Shown one piece after another: positions 1-8,339 of a DNA stretch of 64,000 nucleotides (position 1 is its first letter; each line of letters opens with the position of its first letter). The notes below the pieces were generated by a model. The model was not told the DNA's origin, searched no databases, and saw nothing but the letters and a program-made list of their open reading frames with translations. The DNA is from CAYVUV01 sp964455095 (lineage in GTDB: Bacteria > Desulfobacterota > Binatia > HRBIN30 > CADEER01), in assembly GCA_964455095.1 (NCBI GenBank), contig CAYVUV010000191.1, positions 40,824 through 104,823 of the forward strand. Reading direction: 5' to 3'. The translations under genes and the position numbers were made by a program.

Positions 1-161
1 CCGAGCGCGATGTCGAGCCCGATCGAGCCCGTCGAGATGACCGGCAACTCGGGCGCCACGGCGCCGGCCCCCAGCTTCATGATGGCGCCCTTGCCGAACT
101 GCTTCTCGATCTGGCTGACGGCGAGGTCGAGCGCGCGCTCGCGGTTGGTGTCCAATGCCAT
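1..161 (-). CDS. recA: RecA recombinase, N-terminal fragment cut by the window edge
   Basis: Only the first 53-54 codons are inside the window. They begin MALDTNRERALDLAVSQIEK and continue with the FGKGAIMKLG and ISTGSIGLDIALG segments that open nearly every bacterial RecA. RecA forms filaments on single-stranded DNA and drives homologous recombination and LexA autocleavage. The Walker motifs lie outside the window. An AAGGAG ribosome-binding site sits 6 nt before the ATG and overlaps the stop region of thpR, so translation is probably coupled to the upstream pgpA-cinA-thpR genes on the same strand. No SOS box was recognised in the short gap, so regulation may come from further upstream. Confidence 0.95.
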   Translation of the reverse strand, partial: MALDTNRERALDLAVSQIEKQFGKGAIMKLGAGAVAPELPVISTGSIGLDIAL

Positions 162-167
162 GTGACT

Positions 168-173
168 CTCCTT
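168..173 (-). promoter_or_regulatory. Ribosome-binding site of recA
   Basis: AAGGAG, 6 nt upstream of the recA ATG and directly after the thpR TAG stop. The tight packing leaves no room for a separate recA promoter between the two genes. Confidence 0.75.
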
Positions 174-785
174 CTAGGCGCCGCCGAAAGGGGCTGCCCA
201 CAGCTTCGTATAGACTGCGCCGTCGCGGCGCAAGTCGCTGCCGAACGCCGTCAGCTCGGCGATCTCGCAGTGGCCGAAGCGGGCGGTCCGCCGCGCCTCG
301 ATCGCCGTCTGCAGCGATTCCAGTCCGCGCCGCCCGCGCACACGGCCGAGGGTGATGTGGCCCTGAAACGGACGCTCTTCGGGCGCGAAGCCTAAGGCGG
401 CGAGCGCGCTGTCGATGCGCTCTGCCAGCCGCGGCAACGCCGCGCTTTCCACACCGGCCCAGACGACACGCGGCCGGTGCACACTTGGAAACGCCCCCAG
501 GCCGGCGACTTCGACCGTGCAACCCGGAAAGTCGCGCAGCGCCGCGCCGAGCGCGACCTGCATCTCGCGCAGCACCGGCAACGCCACCGCGCCGAGGAAC
601 TTGACCGTGCCGTGCAAAGCGTCGTCGCGCACCCAACGGACGTCTGCCTCGAGCGCCGCCAGCTCGCGCTTCACCCGCACGAGCGCGTCGTGAATCGCCG
701 GGGCAAGAGTGATGGCGAGAAAGCTCCGCACGCGCTCGCCGCTGGCCGCCGCATGTCCGGCACCAGGGTCCGATGCGCCGGTCAT
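174..785 (-). CDS. thpR: RNA 2',3'-cyclic phosphodiesterase (2'-5' RNA ligase family)
   Basis: A 203-residue protein of the 2H phosphoesterase family, which hydrolyses 2',3'-cyclic phosphate ends of RNA. Both catalytic HxT/S motifs are visible: HGTVKFLG in the first half and HITLGRVRG in the second, at the usual spacing and with the normal family length. The start is placed at MTGASDP, because its ATG lies one base after the cinA stop and upstream codons in this frame are only the cinA shadow. It sits between cinA and recA, a context often seen in deltaproteobacteria-like genomes. Confidence 0.9.
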   Translation of the reverse strand: MTGASDPGAGHAAASGERVRSFLAITLAPAIHDALVRVKRELAALEADVRWVRDDALHGTVKFLGAVALPVLREMQVALGAALRDFPGCTVEVAGLGAFPSVHRPRVVWAGVESAALPRLAERIDSALAALGFAPEERPFQGHITLGRVRGRRGLESLQTAIEARRTARFGHCEIAELTAFGSDLRRDGAVYTKLWAAPFGGA

Positions 786-786
786 C

Positions 787-2067
787 TCACTTGCGCAGAA
801 TGGCCGACGCGGTCGGGTCTTCGCCCAGCTGCACTCGCCGCACCCAATCGAGGGCGATCTGCGAGGTGAGCAACTTGACCCAATCGCGCGTGCCCCAGAG
901 CTGGTAGCGCCGGGCGTAATGCTGTTCCGCCGTGGCCAGCGCCACACAAACAGTCCCCACGGGTTTGTCCGCGGTGCCGCCGTCGGGACCGGCGATCCCC
1001 GTCGTGGCGAGGCCGATGGTGCTGCCCGCCAATCGCCGCACGCCGTCGGCCATCTCGGCGGCGACCTCGACGCTCACCGCGCCGTGCGCCGCCAGGGTCG
1101 CCTCCCGCACGCCCAGCACCGAGACCTTTACGGCATTGGTATAGGCCACCACGTCGGTTGCGAAGTACGCCGAGCTGCCCGGCACGTCGGTGAGACGGTG
1201 GCCGATCAGCCCGCCGCTGCACGACTCGGCGACGGCGATCGTCGCACCCCGCGCGGCGAGCAGCTGGCCGACAACCGCTTCCATCGTCACGTCGCCCTCG
1301 CCGTAGCAATACGGACCGACCCGCTCGCGCAGCCGCGCCGCCACCTCGGCGAGGCGCGCGTCGACGAGCTCGGGCGGCGCGTGCACGGTGACGCGCACGG
1401 AGATCTGCGGGAAGGCCGCGCGGAAGGCGACCCGGCCGAGACGCGCATCGATGGCACCCGCCACCGCTTCGTCGAGCGCCGACTCGCTGATACCGAAGGT
1501 CTGAAACGTGTGGCTGCGGTAGACGTCGGGACTCCCGCGCAGCGCCACCAACCAGGGCAGCACCTGCTCTTCGAGCATCGGCTTCATCTCGCGCGGCACG
1601 CCCGGCAATACGACGCAGTGCCGGCTGCCCCCGGCCGGACCCGGCACGGCCAGGCGGTAGCCCGGAGCGGTGCCGAGCGCGTTGGGGATGATCGTCGCGC
1701 CGTGGGGGAACATCGCCTGCTTGAGATTGTTCTCGGGCATGTCGCGGCCCATGGCGGCAAACATCTGGCGGATGCGGTCGGCGACCGCTTGATCGAGCAC
1801 GAGGTGCTGGCCCGCGACTTGTGCGAGCGTCTCGGTCGTGAGGTCGTCGGCCGTCGGGCCGAGCCCACCGGTGCTGATGACGACGTCGGCCTCGTCGAGC
1901 GCCGCCTGCCAGGCCCACGCAATGCGTTCGGGATAATCGCCGACAACCATCATCGCGACGATATCGAAGCCGGCACCGACGAGCCGATCCGCGATGAAAT
2001 TGGCGTTGGTGTCGAGTGTGCGCCCGGTCGTGAGCTCGTCGCCGGTGCTGAGAATCGCCGCCCGCAT
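787..2067 (-). CDS. cinA: CinA family protein (NMN amidohydrolase / competence-damage protein)
   Basis: A 426-residue protein starting MRAAILSTGDELTTG. The N-terminal half is the MoaB/MogA-like COG1058 domain (STGGLGPTADDLT, PGVPREMK). The C-terminal half is the PncC nicotinamide-nucleotide amidohydrolase domain, with VAVAESCSGGLIGHRLTDVPG and TTGIAGPDGGT. The two-domain length is typical of full CinA. The role is pyridine-nucleotide salvage and it is often co-transcribed with recA. The next gene (thpR) starts one base after its stop, and pgpA ends about 20 bp upstream, so all four are probably one transcription unit. Confidence 0.95.
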   Translation of the reverse strand: MRAAILSTGDELTTGRTLDTNANFIADRLVGAGFDIVAMMVVGDYPERIAWAWQAALDEADVVISTGGLGPTADDLTTETLAQVAGQHLVLDQAVADRIRQMFAAMGRDMPENNLKQAMFPHGATIIPNALGTAPGYRLAVPGPAGGSRHCVVLPGVPREMKPMLEEQVLPWLVALRGSPDVYRSHTFQTFGISESALDEAVAGAIDARLGRVAFRAAFPQISVRVTVHAPPELVDARLAEVAARLRERVGPYCYGEGDVTMEAVVGQLLAARGATIAVAESCSGGLIGHRLTDVPGSSAYFATDVVAYTNAVKVSVLGVREATLAAHGAVSVEVAAEMADGVRRLAGSTIGLATTGIAGPDGGTADKPVGTVCVALATAEQHYARRYQLWGTRDWVKLLTSQIALDWVRRVQLGEDPTASAILRK

Positions 2068-2086
2068 CGCTGTGCCCCCCGCTGTT

Positions 2087-2545
2087 TCAGACGACCCAGA
2101 AGATCGCGCGCGTGGCCAGGTTGGCATAGATGCCCGACACGACGTCGTCGAGCACGACCCCGTAACCGCCCGGCAAATGCGCGTCGATGTACCCCGCCGG
2201 GAAGGGTTTGACGATGTCGAAGACGCGAAAGATCAGGAAGGCGACGCCGGCATGCGCCCAGGTCGGGGACAGCAGAAGCGTGGCTGCCATGTAGCCCACG
2301 ACTTCGTCGAGCACGATCGCGTGGCTGTCGTGCTCGCGCAAAATGCCTTCGGCGCGGCCGGCGATCCAACAGGAGACGAGCGTCGCCAGGGCGAAGACGG
2401 CCAGGGTGAGCGGGATCGACACGATCTGCGCGTCGGCGCTGAACAGGAAGAGCGGAATCGCCACCAGCGACCCGACCGTCCCGGAGGCGACCGGGAAGTA
2501 GCCGGTGAAGCCGACCGAGGCGAGAAACAGAATGACGAAACGCAT
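2087..2545 (-). CDS. pgpA: Phosphatidylglycerophosphatase A
   Basis: A 152-residue integral membrane phosphatase that removes phosphate from phosphatidylglycerol phosphate in phospholipid synthesis. The family motifs are present: GTVGSL near residue 23, VLDEVVGYM in the middle, FRVFDIVKPFPAGYID, and the acidic VLDDVVSGIYAN near the C-terminus. Several hydrophobic stretches fit a four-helix membrane protein. It is the first gene of the pgpA-cinA-thpR-recA run. Length and motif order match the family, so the assignment is firm. Confidence 0.93.
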   Translation of the reverse strand: MRFVILFLASVGFTGYFPVASGTVGSLVAIPLFLFSADAQIVSIPLTLAVFALATLVSCWIAGRAEGILREHDSHAIVLDEVVGYMAATLLLSPTWAHAGVAFLIFRVFDIVKPFPAGYIDAHLPGGYGVVLDDVVSGIYANLATRAIFWVV

Positions 2546-2606
2546 GAGTCCGAAGCGCAGCTTGTAGGGAGCGCGACCGGGTGAGTCAAGGCGCCGCGCC
2601 CGCGCC

Positions 2607-2969
2607 TCACGCCTTGCCGACCAGCTTGCGAATCGCGGCGAAGCGCCGGTTCTCCTGGCGCAGGTGCACCAGCTCCGCTTCCTGTTGGCGGATCAGCTCG
2701 GCAAGGGCTTCGATCGTCCGCAGAATCCGCGTGACCAGGGTGGACTTCGACGCGCCCGCGCCGCCCCGCCGGCGCAGCGCGACGCCGCGGCTGCGCGCGA
2801 CGCGGTAGTAGTTGGCGGACACGGTGCCCTCTTTGCGCCCCGTTTTCTGCGCGACGCGCTTGAAGGCATGCGCACGCGAGAGCTTCTGATCGGCAACCAG
2901 ACGCTCGACTTGCGCGAAGATCTGCGCGCCGATCTGGCCGCGCTTCTTGCCTTTGCGAACCTCCGCCAT
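2607..2969 (-). CDS. Small basic HTH-like protein with C-terminal leucine-zipper coiled coil
   Basis: About 120 residues, not recognised as a named family. The N-terminal part (GKKRGQIGAQIFAQVERLVA, then HAFKRVAQKTGRKEGTVSAN) is basic and reads like a helix-turn-helix. The C-terminal part has a heptad pattern of I, I, L, I, Q, L, L, N, F at strict 4-3 spacing, with a buried Gln and Asn as in dimeric leucine zippers. A dimeric DNA-binding role is inferred. The start is set at the second ATG (2969): AGGAGGG abuts the first ATG (2975) with no spacer but is 6 nt from the second. It lies upstream of pgpA on the same strand. Confidence 0.75.
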   Translation of the reverse strand: MAEVRKGKKRGQIGAQIFAQVERLVADQKLSRAHAFKRVAQKTGRKEGTVSANYYRVARSRGVALRRRGGAGASKSTLVTRILRTIEALAELIRQQEAELVHLRQENRRFAAIRKLVGKA

Positions 2970-2975
2970 GGCCAT

Positions 2976-2982
2976 CCCTCCT
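2976..2982 (-). promoter_or_regulatory. Ribosome-binding site deciding the start of the coiled-coil protein
   Basis: AGGAGGG directly abuts an ATG at 2975-2973 and lies 6 nt from the in-frame ATG at 2969-2967. Only the second spacing is functional in normal bacterial initiation, so the shorter protein beginning MAEVRKGKKR is preferred. Confidence 0.6.
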
Positions 2983-3175
2983 AGCCGTCAAGTAGCTCGG
3001 ATCTGTAATTCTTATGTCCAAACCCGATGACTAATTCAAGCGCTGCGCAGCGGCACAGATAGGCGATAACCGCGCCGGCGCGCCGGGCGCGGCGCGGGGC
3101 AGTGCTCAGCGGTGCGCTGGCACAGCGCGCGGCCTTTCAGGTACAGTGCCGAGCTGATTTCCCTGGAGGCATTGA

Positions 3176-4651
3176 ATGAGCAGCAGCAGTATCTCTGGCC
3201 GCATGGCCGAGTGGGTGGCGGCGGTGACGTACGAGGAGCTGCCCCGCCGCGTGGTGGAAGAAGCGAAGAACCAGATCCTGAGCGTCCTCGCTTCGGTCCA
3301 CGCCGGCCATTTCAGCGAAGCGGGCCGGCTCACCAGTCGGACGGTCAAAGAGTGGTCCGGGGGCAAAGAAGCGACCCTGATCCCGTCGGGGGAACGCACG
3401 GCGGCGCACTATGCGATCTTCGGCAATACGGCGCTCAGCATGGCGCTGGACTACGACGACTACCTGTTTGCCGGGCACACCGGGCACTCCGCGGTGCTGG
3501 TGACGTTGGCGCTGGCGGAGAAGCTGGGCATCAGCGGTCAGGAGTTCCTGGTCGCGCAGGTGGTCGCCAACGAGATCGAGGGCCGCATCGGCGCCGCGGC
3601 GCTGCTCGGCCCGTTGAACGGCCAGATGTGGTCGTTTCTGCACCAGATCGGCGCCGCGGTGATCGCCGCCAAGGTGATGAAGCTCGATCGCGCCCAGACC
3701 GAGAACGCGATCGGCATCGCCATGCTGCAACCGCCCTTCTGTCTGCCGACGGCGTTCTTCGGCTCGGACGCCAAGGTCTTGTTGGCGTCGATGAGCGCGC
3801 CCCAGGGCGTGCAGGCGGCCGAGCTGGCCGCCAACGGCATGCGCGGCGCCAGCGACGTATTCGAGAGCCAGCAGGGCTTCCTGCAGATGTTCGCGCACCA
3901 GGCGCTGCCGGGTGCGTTCGACGGCTTCGGCAAAGTGTGGCTCACCGAGACCTTGTGCTACAAAGTCTACCCCGGCTGCGCGTACATCGATGCCTTCATC
4001 GATTGCTTGCTGGGCTTGGTGCGCCAGCATCATCTCGACGCGAAAAAGATCCGCGCGGTGCACATCGCGGCTGGTCCGCTGACGCTCGGCATGGACGCGC
4101 TGTCGGCCCCCTACGTCAAAGGGCCCGAGACGCTGCCGACGACGCTCAGCTTCTCGGTCGCCTACAACGCGGCCGTGGCGCTGATCGACCGCGAGCTGTC
4201 GCCGCGTCAGTTCACCAAGGACCGCATCAAGGACCCAGCCGTCTGGGAGCTGGCGAGCAAGGTGCGCCTGACCCTCGACGACGCGATGGCGCAGCGCATG
4301 CACGAGCGCTCGCCCGTGCGCATGGTGAGCGAGAACGGCGAGACGCGCGCCACGCTCGACCTGGCGACTGCCGACCTGAGCGGCTTCAAGACGTCGTTCG
4401 GGGCGCGCGTGCGCATCGAGATGGAGGACGGCCGCAGCTTCGACATGGAGCAGGAAACACCGACTGGTGCCGGCGGCCGCGCCTTCGACGACCGGCGCAA
4501 GGCGGTCGAGGACAAATTCCGCCGCGAAACCCGCTACACACTGCGCAAAGAGCGCATGGAGAAGGCGATCGACCTGGTGCACCACCTCGAGGACGCCAGC
4601 GCCTCGCACCTGCGTGAGCTCGTCCGCCTGTGCTGCTCGGAGCGCTCCTGA
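3176..4651 (+). CDS. MmgE/PrpD family protein
   Basis: A 491-residue protein of the MmgE/PrpD fold, which includes 2-methylcitrate dehydratase and cis-aconitate decarboxylase. Recognisable parts are the N-terminal all-helical segment with NTALSMALDYDDYLFAGHTG, where the active-site-like D-D and GHTG-H elements sit, and the mid-protein HQIGAAVIAAKVMKLD. Substrate cannot be read from sequence; many paralogues act on unknown carboxylates. GGAGG lies 6 nt before the ATG. The gene stands alone and converges with the metallo-beta-lactamase gene 9 bp downstream. Confidence 0.88.
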   Translation: MSSSSISGRMAEWVAAVTYEELPRRVVEEAKNQILSVLASVHAGHFSEAGRLTSRTVKEWSGGKEATLIPSGERTAAHYAIFGNTALSMALDYDDYLFAGHTGHSAVLVTLALAEKLGISGQEFLVAQVVANEIEGRIGAAALLGPLNGQMWSFLHQIGAAVIAAKVMKLDRAQTENAIGIAMLQPPFCLPTAFFGSDAKVLLASMSAPQGVQAAELAANGMRGASDVFESQQGFLQMFAHQALPGAFDGFGKVWLTETLCYKVYPGCAYIDAFIDCLLGLVRQHHLDAKKIRAVHIAAGPLTLGMDALSAPYVKGPETLPTTLSFSVAYNAAVALIDRELSPRQFTKDRIKDPAVWELASKVRLTLDDAMAQRMHERSPVRMVSENGETRATLDLATADLSGFKTSFGARVRIEMEDGRSFDMEQETPTGAGGRAFDDRRKAVEDKFRRETRYTLRKERMEKAIDLVHHLEDASASHLRELVRLCCSERS

Positions 4652-4660
4652 CCGCGACCG

Positions 4661-5533
4661 CTAGCTGAGCACCCAGGCGTCGTCGCCGTCGCGCGCGACC
4701 AGTGCTTCGCGCTCCAGCTTGCGCAAGTGAGCGTGCACCGACATGCCCGCGGCGGCGTGCAGAAACTCGGGCACATCGGCGTAGATGCGCTTCACCAGCG
4801 CGGGCACGGTGCGCACCCCGGCGCGCAGGCCATCGAGGATCTGTTGATCGCGCAGCGCGCGGTGCGCCAGGTAGGATTCGACCTTGGCGCGCGGCGTGCG
4901 AATCATCGGCCCGTGCGCGGGATAGATCACGTCCAGATCGAGCGCCAGGATGCGCCGCAGCGAGGCCAGATAATCGCCGAGGTCGCCGTCGGGCGGAATG
5001 ACGGTGGTGCCGGCCCCGAGCACGACGTCGCCGGTGAAGAGCGCCTTCTCCTCGGCCAGGTAGAAGCAGAGATGGTCCTGCGCATGGCCCGGGGTCCACA
5101 GCGCGCGCAACGTCGCCCCGTCGGTGCGGATCTCGTCGCCCTCGTCGATGGCGTCCGCGACCAGCGCGCCGTCGCGCTCGGGCCATGGCTTCTTGCTGAC
5201 GCGTAGCGGACCGAAGCGGGCCCGCACACCTTCGACACCGCCCAGGTGATCGGCATGGCCGTGCGTGAGCACGATCTCTTGCAGAGAGTCGGCGTCGCGG
5301 ACCTCGCGCATGCCGCGCTCCAGCAGGGGCAGGTACTGCGGCACGCCTTGCCCGGTGTCGAGCAGCAACGGGCGGCGACTGGTCCCGACCAGGTAGGTAT
5401 TGGTGCCCGGACCCGTAAACGGGCCGGGGTTCTGGCCGAGCACCACCGCGACACGCGGCGACCACACGTCGATGTCGCGCATGGCGAGACCGATCATCGA
5501 GTCGGTCACCACCCGAGTCGGCGCGCCGCTCAT
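4661..5533 (-). CDS. Metallo-beta-lactamase-fold hydrolase (LACTB2-like)
   Basis: 290 residues. The zinc-binding signature THGHADHLGG is at about residues 90-99, followed by the second-shell elements TPGHAQDHLCF, FTGDVVLG and YPAHGP. The C-terminal winged-helix-like tail (HAHLRKLEREALVARDG) is typical of LACTB2/thioesterase-like members. Its ATG overlaps the stop of the acyl-CoA dehydrogenase gene by 4 bp, so the two are translationally coupled. By context it may hydrolyse an acyl thioester, but this is inference; an RNA endonuclease role is known for LACTB2 relatives. Confidence 0.88.
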   Translation of the reverse strand: MSGAPTRVVTDSMIGLAMRDIDVWSPRVAVVLGQNPGPFTGPGTNTYLVGTSRRPLLLDTGQGVPQYLPLLERGMREVRDADSLQEIVLTHGHADHLGGVEGVRARFGPLRVSKKPWPERDGALVADAIDEGDEIRTDGATLRALWTPGHAQDHLCFYLAEEKALFTGDVVLGAGTTVIPPDGDLGDYLASLRRILALDLDVIYPAHGPMIRTPRAKVESYLAHRALRDQQILDGLRAGVRTVPALVKRIYADVPEFLHAAAGMSVHAHLRKLEREALVARDGDDAWVLS

Positions 5534-6705
5534 GACCGTCCGCGCGGCAGGCCGAGCACGCGCTCGGCGATGATGTTGCGCTGGATCTCCGACGATCCGG
5601 CGGCAATCGTGCGGCCGCGCGAGTAGAGCATCAGGTGCCCCCAGCGACCGTCGTCGACGGCGTGCGGCGAGCCCTGCATCAGCTGGCCGAACGGACCCTG
5701 CAGCGCCAGCGCCCCCTCGAGCATGCGCTGATACATCTCGCTCCAGAAGAGCTTCTCGATCGAACCCTCCGGCCCCGGCACGCCGCCGCGCAACACGCGC
5801 GTCAGGTTGCGCAAGGCCGTGTAGCGCATTGCCTCGCTGTCGATGTAGGCGGCGGCGAGCTGCTGGCGCGCCAGCGGGTCGCGCGCCAGCGGGGCGCCGC
5901 GCGTCGGCCGCCGCGCCAGGGCGAGCAGGTCGTGCAGGGCCCGGCGCGACTGCAACTGGCGGCTGAAGGTCAGCGTCTGGCGCTCGTGCATGAGCGTCGT
6001 GATGGCGATGTCCCAGCCGCCGTTGATCGCCCCGATGACGTTGGCGCGCGGCACGCGCACGTCCTCGAAGAACACCTCGTTGAAGTCGTCCTCGCCGCTG
6101 ATCTGCCGCAGCGGCCGCACCGATATCCCCGGGCTGCGCATGTCGACGAGCAGGAACGTGATGCCGCGGTGCTTGGGCGCCTCGGGATCGGTGCGCACCA
6201 GCAGCATGCACCAGTCGGCATAGCGCGCGAAACTGGTCCACACCTTCTGTCCGTTGACCACGAACGAATCGCCGTCGAGCACGGCGCGGGTCTTGAGCGC
6301 CGCCAGGTCGGAACCCGCGTTGGGTTCCGAGAAGCCCTGACACCAGATCTCGTCGGCGGCGAGGATGCGCTTCAGATGGCGCTGCTTCTGCGCTTCGGTG
6401 CCGTGCGCGATCAGCACCGGCCCGCCCATGGTCAAACCGGCCAGATTGATCAGCAGTGGCGCCTGGGCCCGCGCCATCTCCTCTTCGAAGAGGATCTGCT
6501 CGATGACCGAGGCGCCGCGGCCACCGTATTCGGCTGGCCAATGCACGCCACACCACCCGGCTTCGAAGAGCCGCCGCTGCCAGTCCTTGCCGTAGGCCAC
6601 CCAGGCGTCGAGCGACTCGGGCTCCGGGCCGGGCGGATTGGCGGTCAGCCAGGCGCGCAGATCGGACCGGAAACCCTCTTCGGCCGGCGAATACGTCAAG
6701 TCCAT
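5530..6705 (-). CDS. Acyl-CoA dehydrogenase
   Basis: 391 residues, the usual length of the family, an FAD enzyme that introduces the alpha,beta double bond into acyl-CoA. Visible signatures are QGFSEPNAGSDLAALKTRA (the FAD/substrate loop), NGQKVWTSFARYADW, and the C-terminal AAGSSEIQRNIIAERVLGLP. The subfamily resembles actinobacterial and proteobacterial enzymes acting on bulky or branched acyl-CoAs, judged by the EYGGRG opening and the WSEMYQRMLEG helix. It is the upstream partner of the MBL-fold hydrolase in a two-gene operon. Confidence 0.92.
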   Translation of the reverse strand: MDLTYSPAEEGFRSDLRAWLTANPPGPEPESLDAWVAYGKDWQRRLFEAGWCGVHWPAEYGGRGASVIEQILFEEEMARAQAPLLINLAGLTMGGPVLIAHGTEAQKQRHLKRILAADEIWCQGFSEPNAGSDLAALKTRAVLDGDSFVVNGQKVWTSFARYADWCMLLVRTDPEAPKHRGITFLLVDMRSPGISVRPLRQISGEDDFNEVFFEDVRVPRANVIGAINGGWDIAITTLMHERQTLTFSRQLQSRRALHDLLALARRPTRGAPLARDPLARQQLAAAYIDSEAMRYTALRNLTRVLRGGVPGPEGSIEKLFWSEMYQRMLEGALALQGPFGQLMQGSPHAVDDGRWGHLMLYSRGRTIAAGSSEIQRNIIAERVLGLPRGRS

Positions 6706-6949
6706 GCGGTCCCGGTAGCGCCTGTACGTGCGCCGGTCAATCGGCGAACGGGGCCGCGGACAGCCGTCACCGATGCAACGGTTTTGGCGAAAAGGCGGCG
6801 TCGGGTGTCAGGCCGGAGCCGGCGCGGTACAGAAACGCCCTCCAACCTCGTCCGACGCGCCATTGATGCGAGTGGGCACGCGAGATGCACTGCGATGGCA
6901 ACGACGTCCGCCTGCGTTGGTAGAGCGGGCACCCACGAGGGGAGGAGTT

Positions 6950-8281
6950 ATGGCAGCGCCGAAAACTGAGAGCGGGTTGGAACAGGTGGGGGAGTACGCG
7001 ACCTCCTTGACCGAGAAGCGGCGGCTGCTGCTGCTCGTCCGCACCGGATTGACCCTCGCCATTGGGTACCTGCTCATCTTCAGCTCCAAGGCGCCCGTAT
7101 TGCCGCCCGCACTGCTCGCTTTTGTGGTCATCTATCTGGGCAGCAACGTGCTCATCGCCGCCCTGCCGGGACGCGTGCTCGCCAGCGCCGCGTTCGACGT
7201 CGGCCTGGTGCTGGTCGATACCGCCGCGATTTCCTTCGCGCTCTACATGATGCCCGACGCCAACACCGATGTGTTCGTGTTCTACTTCGTCATCATCCTG
7301 CTCGCCTCGATCAGCGACCGGCTCTCGCTCAGCCTGTTCGCGCCGGTCGTCACCAGCATTGCGTACTTCGCCTTTCTCTTCGCCCGCTACGGCCTCGACG
7401 AAGTGCTGAAGCCCGCCATCTTGCTGCGCATGCCCTTCTTCTTGCTGGCCGGGGCGTTCTACGGATTCTTCGTCGACCGCGTGCGGCGCGGACAGATCGC
7501 CGCCGCGGCCGCCAAGCAGCGCGAAGCGGCGCGCACGGAGTTCCTGTCGCTGATCACGCACGACCTCAAACAACCGTTGTGGGTCGCGCAGCAGTCGGCG
7601 GCGCTCCTCTACGAGCAGCTCGGCCGCGACAACGCGCCGCCGCAGAAGCTGGCCGCGCAGGTCATGGTGAGCTTGCGCCGCATGGAAGCCCTGACCATGA
7701 ACTTCCTCGATCTCGGGCGCATCGAAACGCGCGGCATCCAGGTGTTCCCGCGCCGCGCGCCGCTCAACCAGCTGGTGGCGGACCTGGTCGAGTCGTACCA
7801 GCCGGCGCTGGATCTGAAGGCCGTCGCCGTGCAACTCGAGCTCGATCCGAGCTTACCGCTGGCGTGGATCGATCCGCCGCAGGTCGAACGCGCGTTCGCC
7901 AACTTGCTCGACAACGCGGTGAAGTTCACGCCCGAGGGCGGGCGGATCGTTCTCCGCACTGCGCTCGAGGAAGGCCAAGCCGTGGTGACGATCGGGGACA
8001 GCGGCCCCGGGATCGGGTCGGAGCGCGCGGCGACGCTGTTCGCCCGCTTCCAGAACGGCAGCGACACGGCCGGACGCCGCAGCACCGGCCTCGGCCTCTA
8101 CATCGCGCGCGCCATCGCCGTTGCACACGGCGGCGACATCGCGCTCGACGCTCAGTCGCAGGGCGGCGCGTGGTTCCGCGTCCGCCTGCCCCTGGCCGCG
8201 CCCGAGACGAAGGCGCCGCAGGCCCACGCCGTGCGCAGCCCGCGCGCGATCCACGCCGCCGTCGGCGAGCGGCTCGCGTAA
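6950..8281 (+). CDS. Membrane sensor histidine kinase
   Basis: 443 residues. About six hydrophobic helices fill residues 25-175, with no large periplasmic domain. A HisKA dimerisation domain follows, with the phospho-accepting His near residue 204 in LITHDLKQPLWV. The HATPase domain has the N box (LLDNAVKFTPEGG), the G1 box (GDSGPGIG) and the G2 box (STGLGLYIARAIA). The start is the ATG at 6950 because GGAGGAG lies immediately upstream; longer in-frame starts have no such site. No response regulator is adjacent, so this is an orphan kinase. The signal is probably sensed in or near the membrane. Confidence 0.92.
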   Translation: MAAPKTESGLEQVGEYATSLTEKRRLLLLVRTGLTLAIGYLLIFSSKAPVLPPALLAFVVIYLGSNVLIAALPGRVLASAAFDVGLVLVDTAAISFALYMMPDANTDVFVFYFVIILLASISDRLSLSLFAPVVTSIAYFAFLFARYGLDEVLKPAILLRMPFFLLAGAFYGFFVDRVRRGQIAAAAAKQREAARTEFLSLITHDLKQPLWVAQQSAALLYEQLGRDNAPPQKLAAQVMVSLRRMEALTMNFLDLGRIETRGIQVFPRRAPLNQLVADLVESYQPALDLKAVAVQLELDPSLPLAWIDPPQVERAFANLLDNAVKFTPEGGRIVLRTALEEGQAVVTIGDSGPGIGSERAATLFARFQNGSDTAGRRSTGLGLYIARAIAVAHGGDIALDAQSQGGAWFRVRLPLAAPETKAPQAHAVRSPRAIHAAVGERLA

Positions 8282-8339
8282 CCGATCCCGCGCAACTGCA
8301 CCTCGCAGCCGCGCGGGGAAGCCGCTAGGGTGGCGCGCT

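Noticed and set aside
3060..3110. GC-only palindrome upstream of the MmgE/PrpD gene
   Set aside because: Short GGCGCGCC-type symmetry is expected by chance at this base composition and there is no T-run.
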